Below are positions 12,870-19,367 of a stretch of DNA of 23,531 bases, one piece after another. The stretch is from positions 1-23,531 of the IMG/VR virus record IMGVR_UViG_3300040807_000319; one strand, given 5' to 3'. A model generated the notes under the pieces. It was not told where the DNA came from and made no database searches. It was given only the letters and a program-made list of their open reading frames with translations. This DNA comes from a virus. The translations under genes and the position numbers were made by a program. How positions within the stretch are numbered: the stretch's first letter is position 1; each line of letters starts with the position of its first letter.

Positions 12870-15077
12870 ATGAAACAGGAAATGGAAAACAAAATGGAAA
12901 TGGCTCCCAAGTCCGACATCATTAAGCAGTTTATAGCACAGATCACAAAGAATTGGAATGAGGTTGGGCAACCTTTATTAGAGATACGATCAATCTCAGC
13001 AAGTGGATCAACAAACGCCGCAAGATTTAGATTAAATCAAATAGACGAAGCCGTTGAGCATGCCGAGGCCATGAACAAAGCCAAGGCAAACATCTACATG
13101 TGCATCAATGCCATTGATCCAATCCTAGCCGAAAACATTCCAGCAGGCAAAGCCGCCAAAGACACAGACATCATGGCAGCCTTCTACTGCTTTGCAGACG
13201 CAGACACAAAAGGCGCAATGGAAAACATTATGTCATTTGCTGGCCCGAAATTCACAATGTCAGTCAAGACAGGAACGACGCCATTCGCCAGAGGCCATGC
13301 ATATTGGGAACTGGAAGAGCCTTGCCAGAACATGCAAGCATGGAAAGAAATACAGAAATCCATCGCCGCCAGCCTGCAAACAGACGCGGCAGTCATAAAT
13401 CCAAGCAGGATCATGCGCGTGGCAGGCACAGTCTCATGGCCGAACAAAAAGAAGCAGGACAAAGGCTACGTCCCTGAACTCGTCACAATGCGTACAGAAT
13501 TTAGTACGGATCGAGACCCGCAGCCAATCGAGCGGCTCATGCGGGCATTTCCGAAGGCAAATGACGTATTAAATTCAACAGGTCATTCAGGACTAGAAAT
13601 AGACCTCGGCCAGCAAGCAATGGATCGGCAGCTCACAGCGCAGAGCATCCTGGCAGGCGACGATTGGCACAACAACATCATCAGACTTGTCGCCTCATAC
13701 GTCAGCAAAGGGCTGGCAGACGAGGAAATACACGCCATAACAGACAGCTTCACAATGTCAGGCTATTCAGTAGACGACACAAGGCAAGAAGTGCAGCAGG
13801 CAATCGACGGCGCAAGAGAAAAAGGATGGACGCCACCACCTGATCCAGCCGTTGAGCGGATGCAAAAGCAAAACGAAGCTCTAAACATAGCCTCAGAGCC
13901 GTCACAAAGCCCCACAGACGCAGAAGACGAGCAAAACTGGCCAACACCCTACGAAATGTTTGATGCGCTCACGCTGCCGCGTAGGGAGTGGATATATGGA
14001 TACGACTACATCAAGAAGTACATCAGCGTCACAGCCTCGGCAGGTGGTATTGGTAAAACAAGTGCAATCATTGTGGAAGCTCTGGCGATTGCGACAGGTA
14101 AGCCGCTCCTCGGCACGGCAGTCAAGCAGCAGGAAAACGTCTGGATCATCAACCTTGAAGACCCAATCAGTGAAATGCAGATGCGTACAATCGCAGCTAT
14201 GCAGCATTACGGACTAACGCCAGACGACATTAAAGGACGACTGTTCATGGACGGCGAGGACACCATGCAGCTCACGCTGGCGGCAGAAGGCAGGGACGGA
14301 CTGATTACAAATGACGACATGCTCGCGCATATCACACGCAAGGTAAAACAAAACAACATTGGTGCAGTCATTCTCGATCCGTTTGTCTCAGCACACCTTG
14401 TCAACGAAAACAACAATGGATCAATCCAAGCAGTCGTAGCAATGCTCAGAAAACTCGCAAGAGACACAAACAGCTCAGTCCAGCTCGTGCATCACATCAG
14501 AAAGACAAACGGGGACGATGCAACGATTGACAGTGTCAGAGGTGCAGGATCACTCATCGGGGCAGCCCGAGCAGCCAGAGTAATCAACCGAATAACACCA
14601 GAGGACGCCATAGCGCTCGGTGTAGACGAACACGAAGCTCTCGGCATCTTTCGTGTAGACGACGGCAAAGCAAACCTGGCACCGCCATCGGACAAGGCAG
14701 TCTACAGACGAATGCAAAGCGTCGAAATAGCCAACGGAGAACACATCGGGGTTGCCACGGAGTTTAAGCTGCCAGACCTGTTCGACGGCGTGACAACAAA
14801 GAACCTCTACAATGTGCAGCGCACAATCGGCAAGGCAGAGGAAGCAGACAATGCATACCGAGCCAATGTGCAGGCAGACAACTGGGTTGGGAAAGCTGTC
14901 GCAGAGGAATTAAACCTTGATCTAGGCAAGCCGAACCAGAAGGCAAAGGCCAAGGCAATTATTAAGCAGTGGGTCAGCTCTGGCAGTCTTCAGGTTGTTA
15001 AGCTGCCGAACAAGAGAAAAGGTGGCGATACGCCTTGCGTGATCGTCGGTGAATGGGTGAACCATGACGAGCTGTAA
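12870..15077 (+). CDS. Primase-helicase (RepB-like primase plus RepA/AAA ATPase)
   Basis: A 735-residue replication protein. The N-terminal 230 residues resemble RepB-family primases: an acidic motif FADADTKGA near residue 107, then KTGTTPFARGHAYWEL and NPSRIMRVAGTVSWPNKKK. A helical linker leads to a RecA-like hexameric helicase domain with Walker A GGIGKTS near residue 395, LEDP near 430 and Walker B AVILDPF near 500. A LVHHIRK motif and an arginine-finger-like GAARAARV follow. The C-terminus has a winged-helix-like piece. The ATG at 12870 follows AGGGAGGG; an extension to 12828 would run through the hairpin. It should unwind and prime at the adjacent GTGTGG-repeat origin. No DNA polymerase is in view. 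Confidence 0.88.
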   Translation: MKQEMENKMEMAPKSDIIKQFIAQITKNWNEVGQPLLEIRSISASGSTNAARFRLNQIDEAVEHAEAMNKAKANIYMCINAIDPILAENIPAGKAAKDTDIMAAFYCFADADTKGAMENIMSFAGPKFTMSVKTGTTPFARGHAYWELEEPCQNMQAWKEIQKSIAASLQTDAAVINPSRIMRVAGTVSWPNKKKQDKGYVPELVTMRTEFSTDRDPQPIERLMRAFPKANDVLNSTGHSGLEIDLGQQAMDRQLTAQSILAGDDWHNNIIRLVASYVSKGLADEEIHAITDSFTMSGYSVDDTRQEVQQAIDGAREKGWTPPPDPAVERMQKQNEALNIASEPSQSPTDAEDEQNWPTPYEMFDALTLPRREWIYGYDYIKKYISVTASAGGIGKTSAIIVEALAIATGKPLLGTAVKQQENVWIINLEDPISEMQMRTIAAMQHYGLTPDDIKGRLFMDGEDTMQLTLAAEGRDGLITNDDMLAHITRKVKQNNIGAVILDPFVSAHLVNENNNGSIQAVVAMLRKLARDTNSSVQLVHHIRKTNGDDATIDSVRGAGSLIGAARAARVINRITPEDAIALGVDEHEALGIFRVDDGKANLAPPSDKAVYRRMQSVEIANGEHIGVATEFKLPDLFDGVTTKNLYNVQRTIGKAEEADNAYRANVQADNWVGKAVAEELNLDLGKPNQKAKAKAIIKQWVSSGSLQVVKLPNKRKGGDTPCVIVGEWVNHDEL

Positions 15078-15079
15078 AC

Positions 15080-15089
15080 TTGCTAGCCA
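15080..15089. promoter_or_regulatory. Isolated TTGCTAGC operator copy before the repeat region
   Basis: TTGCTAGCCA matches the divergent-region operator at 9 of 10 bases and lies three bases after the primase-helicase stop, abutting the GTGTGG repeats. No promoter hexamers surround it, so it may serve replication control rather than transcription. Confidence 0.5.
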
Positions 15090-15250
15090 CACTTCCACAC
15101 CTTGTTTTTACGAAGTGTGGATGAAGTGTGGAGGTGTGGAAGAAAAGCCACTAAATACCCTTCCACACCACCTGCATATATATATGCAAGGTGTGGTGGG
15201 GTGGTGGTTTGGGTAAAGTGGGGTGTGGTGGCAAGGTGTGGAAGGTGTGG
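15087..15250. repeat. GTGTGG iteron cluster, candidate replication origin
   Basis: Ten copies of GTGTGG or its complement occur in 164 bases. Seven are in plus orientation (15115, 15126, 15134, 15191, 15223, 15236, 15245) and three in minus (15087, 15095, 15163). In the middle is a perfect 16-bp AT-rich palindrome TGCATATATATATGCA (15173-15188), flanked by CCACACC and GGTGTGG in inverted orientation, which would melt or extrude easily. The region carries no convincing gene and lies directly after the primase-helicase, so I infer an origin with iterons. Regulatory or packaging roles are alternatives. Confidence 0.7.
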
Positions 15251-15279
15251 AAGATTTGGTAGGAAAAGAGGTGAAGCAG

Positions 15280-15846
15280 ATGAAACAGAATAAAAGACAA
15301 AAGAAGTCGGATCGCATATTGCATGGCAGTCAGTCCAAAGATGCAATCATGTGTGACTATGCTCTGGCTCCAGTTGACAGGCTGGCAATCCAGATGGACG
15401 AGAAGTGGGGAATTGATGTGCTGCCAGAATTGGTCAGTGTCTCGATGTCGCAAAAGTATGGCAGTGCGGTGGCCAAGATGAATGCGGCAGTTGAGGCGGG
15501 CGATGTAGAGGAATGCAGGAAACGCTGTGAGGTTGTGATCAGAGGTCTGCAAGCGATGGATGCAGAGGCAGAACGTATAGGCGCACAGAGAGCCTCAACG
15601 GATGTGTGGGAGGTTGAGATAGATGGCAAGCTGTTTGGCGTTATGAAGGACGGCAGATCGTGGCGCACGATAAAGAAGCAGCGGCCTGAGTTGGAGCTGC
15701 TGACGCTGCGAGAGGTCGGACTTGCTTACTCTTGGTTTCGTGACAACTGGGCAGGCGAGTTAGAGAAGTCGGCCAAGAAATCATTCCCTGGCGCAGAGAT
15801 TGTGGATATAAAAGGGAAACTATTTGACGATCCAATACCATTCTGA
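15280..15846 (+). CDS. Hypothetical protein with SSB-like C-terminal tail
   Basis: A 188-residue protein: a basic N-terminus (MKQNKRQKKSDR), a helical middle with LELLTLREVGLAYSWFRDNW, and the last residues FDDPIPF, strikingly like the partner-binding tip of bacterial SSB. AAGAGG eight bases before the ATG at 15280 is the reason for this start; longer readings would cross the repeat region. It closes the replication operon and is followed by a terminator. Its closeness to the presumed origin suggests a replication accessory factor, but I recognise no family. Confidence 0.75.
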   Translation: MKQNKRQKKSDRILHGSQSKDAIMCDYALAPVDRLAIQMDEKWGIDVLPELVSVSMSQKYGSAVAKMNAAVEAGDVEECRKRCEVVIRGLQAMDAEAERIGAQRASTDVWEVEIDGKLFGVMKDGRSWRTIKKQRPELELLTLREVGLAYSWFRDNWAGELEKSAKKSFPGAEIVDIKGKLFDDPIPF

Positions 15847-15914
15847 GATAGTGACGGCACTTGATGGTGCAGAGCTTTACCCATTTCCTTCTGCACAATC
15901 TGCCTCACTGAACT

Positions 15915-15941
15915 CGCCCAGCATTGCGCTGGGCGTTTTTT
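15915..15941 (+). terminator. Rho-independent terminator ending the replication operon
   Basis: A perfect 8-bp GC-rich stem (CGCCCAGC with GCTGGGCG) has a 5-base loop and is followed by six T. It lies about 70 bases after the preceding stop and insulates the replication operon from the terminase region. Confidence 0.95.
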
Positions 15942-15958
15942 GTTTGTAGCATCTAAGC

Positions 15959-16150
15959 ATGAATACATTTGTTGTAGAATACGATCCTGACATGGATGAG
16001 GATGAGATCGACGCAGAGGTCGCTGAGATGCTGTGGCTTATCAATGAACGTATCCTTGGCGGTAGTTGCAAGAAGGTTATGGCAGTGGCTCTGAGCTTTG
16101 CTATGAAAGAATACCTAGAGAACAGCGAAGCATTCGGCATCCATCATTAG
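15959..16150 (+). CDS. Small acidic hypothetical protein
   Basis: A 63-residue protein with a very acidic N-terminal third (YDPDMDEDEIDAEVAEM) and a helical remainder (SCKKVMAVALSFAMKEYLEN). It starts 17 bases after a terminator with no clear ribosome site and no evident promoter, so expression is uncertain. The sequence looks natural (balanced residues, helical periodicity), which keeps it on the list. Function unknown. Confidence 0.5.
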   Translation: MNTFVVEYDPDMDEDEIDAEVAEMLWLINERILGGSCKKVMAVALSFAMKEYLENSEAFGIHH

Positions 16151-16598
16151 CGCGTTAGAACACACAGCGACGGCAAGGCGCGGAGGCGCGTGCGCGTAAC
16201 TGAACGCTCGTTCATATTCAAGCGTCAACTACTACATATTGTGCCATTGCAGTATTCGCATAGCTCAAACTGCTGGGTCTGTGCGCAAAGACCTTATTTA
16301 TATATCGCATGCCAATATTGGAATTTAACATAATCGACATTATCGGAGTGACCTATGCATTCTCTGCAACTCAGGCCGAATGCACCCCCCCCAACGCGGC
16401 GAAAGAGGGGGCATGTGTGTGTAGAAAAACGCAGACACCTGTGCTACAAATACGCCAAGACTGCCACGCTTCCTCAAATGCGCGACGCCTCGTCTCTCCC
16501 TTACGCTGTGTCAGCGCCGTGGCAGTCTACCCCCCCCATACCCCTATTGCCAGAACTGCTAGCATCGTCTAAAATTTTAAAAAATTGGAGGATCAGCT
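16151..16598. other. Non-coding region upstream of the terminase
   Basis: About 450 bases without a convincing gene. Visible signals are GC-rich alternating sequence at 16178-16197, an inverted repeat TGAACG-CT-CGTTCA (16201-16214), and two runs of eight C (16385-16392 and 16530-16537). There is also an 11-bp inverted repeat AGACTGCCACG/CGTGGCAGTCT (16458-16468 and 16518-16528), and a promoter with operator at its right end. Small-terminase recognition sites (pac or cos) often lie in or just before the small-terminase gene, so this is the natural place to look for one; no site is identified here. Two open frames inside it look non-biological. Confidence 0.6.
16547..16575 (+). promoter_or_regulatory. 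Late-type promoter for terminase with TGCTAGCA operator in spacer
   Basis: TTGCCA (16547-16552, 5 of 6) and TAAAAT (16570-16575, 5 of 6) are separated by exactly 17 bases. This is the best sigma70-type promoter seen in the window. The spacer contains TGCTAGCA (16557-16564), the same core as the operators at 8669-8758, again between the two hexamers. It would drive the terminase and following genes and place them under the same regulator. Confidence 0.82.
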
Positions 16599-17081
16599 TT
16601 GGCGGGAAAGCAGTTAAGGAAAAAGATACTTGCAGACATTGAGGCGAAGGGCGGTGCTGAGTACGTCATGGAAAAGGCGTCGTCCATGACGCTGAAGGCC
16701 TGGGCTGCCGAGGAGTGGGAGTGCAGTCGTAATTATTTAAGCGAGACTGTTCGGGGTGTTCCTGAGTATGCTCGTGCGTTGGAAAAGGCGCAGCCTGTTT
16801 TAGCGGATGCTATGATGGAGGAAAATGTTGAGATTGCCGACAGTATTTCTAAAGATGCGACGAATGCACAGATTGCGAAGGTTCGTGAGCAGATGCAGGC
16901 GAGGAAAATGCTGGCGGCTGGGCTGAATAGGGATCGGTACGGTAGTGGGCCTCGTGCTGAGATTACGCTTAACCTTGGGGATTTGCACTTGGATGCGCTG
17001 CGGAAGATCAGCGCAGACCGCCAGGCATTGATGGCAGAGGATCGTGATCGGGAAATGAAGGTTATTGAGCATGACGACTGA
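16599..17081 (+). CDS. Terminase small subunit
   Basis: A 160-residue protein that recognises phage DNA for packaging. It has a basic N-terminus, an HTH-like segment (SMTLKAWAAEEWECSRNYLS, residues about 28-47), a central helical region (residues about 60-115) and a C-terminal tail of charged residues. It starts with TTG at 16599, strongly supported by GGAGG seven bases upstream (16587-16591). It overlaps the large-subunit gene by 11 bases. The assignment rests on size, domain pattern and neighbour. Confidence 0.85.
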   Translation: MAGKQLRKKILADIEAKGGAEYVMEKASSMTLKAWAAEEWECSRNYLSETVRGVPEYARALEKAQPVLADAMMEENVEIADSISKDATNAQIAKVREQMQARKMLAAGLNRDRYGSGPRAEITLNLGDLHLDALRKISADRQALMAEDRDREMKVIEHDD

Positions 17082-18474
17082 AGCCAATCCTTTTGAGGAT
17101 TTTACGTTACAGTATATGGATGACCCTGTTTTGTTCGTCAGGGAGGTTTTGGGTGCTGAGCCATTGCCGTATCAGGCAGAGTTTTTGGAGGCTATATCAA
17201 GCGGTGAGCGTCGTATTAGTATTCGTAGCGGCCACGGCACAGGAAAGTCCACATCGGCCTCGTGGGCGATGCTGTGGTATTTGCTGATGCGGTTTCCCAA
17301 TAAGGTTGTCGTGACAGCCCCGACATCTGGCCAGCTTTTCGATGCTTTGTTTGCGGAGCTAAAGCGGTGGATTGGTGAGCTGCCCAAGCCAGTACAGGAC
17401 TTGCTGACTGTTAAGAGTGATCGTGTTGAGCTGTCGGCTGCGCCGTCTGAGATGTTTATATCTGCGCGTACAAGCCGTGCAGAAACCCCAGAAGCCTTGG
17501 CGGGTGTACACAGCGATAATGTTTTGTTGGTCGTTGACGAGGCGTCTGGTGTGCCTGAGAAGGTGTTTGAGGCGGCGGCTGGTTCAATGTCAGGCCATAA
17601 CGCCACGACAATCTTGCTCAGCAACCCGACACGCTCGACTGGTACGTTTTATGAGAGCCAGACGCGGATGAGCGGGACTTGGTGGACGCGGCGGTGGAGC
17701 TGCGTTGACAGTCCATTGGTGTCGGATGAGTTTGTTGACGAGATGCGTGAGCGGTATGGCGAAGAGAGCAATGCGTTTCGTATTCGTGTGTTGGGTGAGT
17801 TTCCGTTAGCTGATGACGATACGATCATACCGTTTCACTTAGTTGATGCGGCGATGAATAGGGACATCGAGATTGACAAGGATCGTCGTCCTGTCTGGGC
17901 TGTCGATCCTGCAAGGTTTGGCAGTGATAGGACGGCATTTTGCAAGCGTGTTGGTTCGGTGATTACTGAAATTAAGTCGTGGCGCGGGTTGGACTTGATG
18001 CAGACAGTTGGCCGTGTGATGGCAGAATATGAGGCTTTGAACCCGAGCAGCAGACCGTCAGAGATATTGGTTGACAGCATTGGCGTCGGCTCTGGCGTTG
18101 TTGATCGTTTGAGGGAGCTGGGAGCGCCTGTGAGGGGCGTGAATGTAGCTGAAAGTCCGAGCATGGGCGAAACTTACAACAATTTGAGAACTGAGCTGTG
18201 GTTTAAGACAAAGGCTTGGCTTGAGGATCGGTCGTGCAAAATACCGCAAGACGATGAGCTTTTGGCTGATCTGACAGGCATACGGTATTCATTTACCTCA
18301 TCTGGCAAGATGGCGGCTGAGAGCAAGGATCAGATGAGGCGGCGTGGGCTGCGCTCTCCTGACTTGGCAGATGCTGTTTGCCTGACAATGGCATCAGACG
18401 CGGCGATGGCGCTGTCTGGGCCTATGACATCGTGGCGGGGCGAACTTAGAAGGAATTTGCGCGGTATTGCGTAG
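17071..18474 (+). CDS. Terminase large subunit
   Basis: A 467-residue packaging motor. The ATPase half has Walker A RSGHGTGKS near residue 55, Walker B LLVVDEAS near 155 and the coupling motif LLSNPTR near 180. The nuclease half has AVDPARFGSD (first metal Asp, about 277), EILVDSIGVGSG (about 330) and DLADAV (about 430), giving the RNase H-type active site. The ATG at 17071 is preferred over a TTG at 17065 because AAGG lies nine bases before the former and only three before the latter. A complete set of motifs indicates a functional enzyme. Confidence 0.95.
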   Translation: MTTEANPFEDFTLQYMDDPVLFVREVLGAEPLPYQAEFLEAISSGERRISIRSGHGTGKSTSASWAMLWYLLMRFPNKVVVTAPTSGQLFDALFAELKRWIGELPKPVQDLLTVKSDRVELSAAPSEMFISARTSRAETPEALAGVHSDNVLLVVDEASGVPEKVFEAAAGSMSGHNATTILLSNPTRSTGTFYESQTRMSGTWWTRRWSCVDSPLVSDEFVDEMRERYGEESNAFRIRVLGEFPLADDDTIIPFHLVDAAMNRDIEIDKDRRPVWAVDPARFGSDRTAFCKRVGSVITEIKSWRGLDLMQTVGRVMAEYEALNPSSRPSEILVDSIGVGSGVVDRLRELGAPVRGVNVAESPSMGETYNNLRTELWFKTKAWLEDRSCKIPQDDELLADLTGIRYSFTSSGKMAAESKDQMRRRGLRSPDLADAVCLTMASDAAMALSGPMTSWRGELRRNLRGIA

Positions 18475-18508
18475 TGTGATATGGTCGGTGCAACATAGGA
18501 GGTCGTTA

Positions 18509-18622
18509 ATGGCATATGATAAAAAGATGGGCGCTGCCCCTAAGTTTAAGCCTTGCAAGGGCTGCCCGACGCCGATGGCGTGCGCTCGTAAGGGCAAGTG
18601 CATGGCGAAAGCGAAAAAGTAA
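18509..18622 (+). CDS. 37-residue four-cysteine microprotein
   Basis: A 37-codon gene with a consensus AGGAGG six bases before its ATG, the best ribosome site in the window. The product is basic with four Cys (16, 19, 25, 31) in the pattern C-x2-C-x5-C-x5-C, within KPCKGCPTPMACARKGKC, suggesting a zinc knuckle. Similar peptides recur next to terminase genes of marine phages, as far as I remember. Its stop overlaps the next start by one base (TAATG). It could be a virion or packaging accessory protein. Confidence 0.75.
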   Translation: MAYDKKMGAAPKFKPCKGCPTPMACARKGKCMAKAKK

Positions 18623-18786
18623 TGCCTGGAGCTAAAAAGGGATTATACGCCAACATTCAGGCAAAGCGTAAGCGCATTGCTGCTGGCTCTGGCGAGAAGA
18701 TGCGGAAGCCAGGCAGCAAGGGAGCGCCGACTGCTAAAGCGTTTAAGGCGGCTGCTAAGACAGCTAAGAAGAAAGTAAAGAAGTGA
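18622..18786 (+). CDS. 54-residue basic protein common in marine phages
   Basis: A Lys/Arg/Ala-rich protein containing KKGLYANIQAKRKRIAAGSG followed by EKMRKPGSKGAPT, a pattern I recall from many marine phages, where no function is assigned. The high positive charge suggests binding DNA or the capsid interior. The ATG at 18622 is shared with the previous stop; an upstream start at 18598 is less likely. It is the second gene of the translationally linked cassette. Confidence 0.8.
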   Translation: MPGAKKGLYANIQAKRKRIAAGSGEKMRKPGSKGAPTAKAFKAAAKTAKKKVKK

Positions 18787-18790
18787 TGTA

Positions 18791-18982
18791 ATGTTTACCG
18801 CGTTTGTTCTTTTGTGCGCTCAGAATTACTGCTTTGCAGTCGGTGGGCCTGCGTATGTTGATGAGAATGAATGCATTGCTGATTTTATGCAGAACGGAGT
18901 TCCATCTTTGCAGATGAAATATCCAACGTATACAATCATGCAGGTTAAGTGTTATGAATGGGAAAAGCAGGTGAAGTCCTAA
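18791..18982 (+). CDS. Small protein with signal-peptide-like N-terminus
   Basis: A 63-residue protein. The first 16 residues are hydrophobic and end in Ala-Val-Gly-Gly (MFTAFVLLCAQNYCFAVGGP), like a signal peptide, though without an initial Lys/Arg. The remainder is polar with Cys at 28 and 54 that could form a disulphide. It is not preceded by a strong ribosome site. The stop overlaps the next start. It may act in the periplasm or membrane (for example in exclusion); no family is known to me. Confidence 0.68.
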   Translation: MFTAFVLLCAQNYCFAVGGPAYVDENECIADFMQNGVPSLQMKYPTYTIMQVKCYEWEKQVKS

Positions 18983-19107
18983 TGCCGTATTCTAAGTATA
19001 GCCCGAAGCAAAAGAAACTGGCGGCGATGGCTGGTGATCGTAAGAAGATTACGGCTGCTGACTTGAAGGCGGTTGCGAAGGCCAAGGCTAAGAAGAAGAA
19101 AAAGTAA
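18982..19107 (+). CDS. 41-residue lysine-rich microprotein
   Basis: A frame of 41 codons between two one-base overlaps (TAATG at each end). The product MPYSKYSPKQKKLAAMAGDR... ends in alternating Ala/Lys and five Lys. The Pro-Tyr-Ser start and the Lys/Ala tail resemble the neighbouring 54- and 86-residue proteins, so these may be functionally related DNA- or capsid-binding peptides. The coupling at both ends supports it being a true gene. Confidence 0.72.
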   Translation: MPYSKYSPKQKKLAAMAGDRKKITAADLKAVAKAKAKKKKK

Positions 19108-19367
19108 TGGCGAAAGACCCTAGACTGAGCCGTATTGGTGTATCGGGCTATAATAAGCCGAAGAGGACGCCGAGCCATCCGACGAAAAGCCATGTTGTCG
19201 TGGCGAAAGAGGGCGACAAGGTGAAGACGATACGGTTTGGTCAGCAGGGCAAGACAGGCGACAAGACGATGACGAAGCGTGCGAAATCGTTTAAAGCGCG
19301 TCATGCAAAGAACATTGCCAAAGGCAAGATGTCTGCGGCGTTTTGGGCTGATAAGGTTAAGTGGTAG
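19107..19367 (+). CDS. 86-residue basic conserved protein (DUF5872-like)
   Basis: A strongly conserved small phage protein by my recollection: the N-terminus MAKDPRLSRIGVSGYNKPKR, a middle with HVVVAKEGDKVKTIRFGQQG, and the C-terminus KSFKARHAKNIAKGKMSAAF ending in WADKVKW. I associate this with DUF5872, without certainty. It is rich in Lys/Arg and lacks Cys. Homologues are usually found beside terminase, portal and other virion genes, suggesting a virion or packaging role that has not been described. It directly precedes the large ejected-type protein. Confidence 0.82.
   Translation: MAKDPRLSRIGVSGYNKPKRTPSHPTKSHVVVAKEGDKVKTIRFGQQGKTGDKTMTKRAKSFKARHAKNIAKGKMSAAFWADKVKW

Noticed and set aside
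15087-15250. CRISPR-like repeat array
   Set aside because: The GTGTGG repeats are only six bases, irregularly spaced and in both orientations, and no spacers of constant length exist.
16309-16642. Two overlapping rightward frames (87 and 95 codons) upstream of the terminase
   Set aside because: Their products are rich in Pro, Arg, Cys and His with no domain pattern, they read through C8 runs and the promoter, and one runs into the terminase gene. A GGAG before 16355 is the only support.
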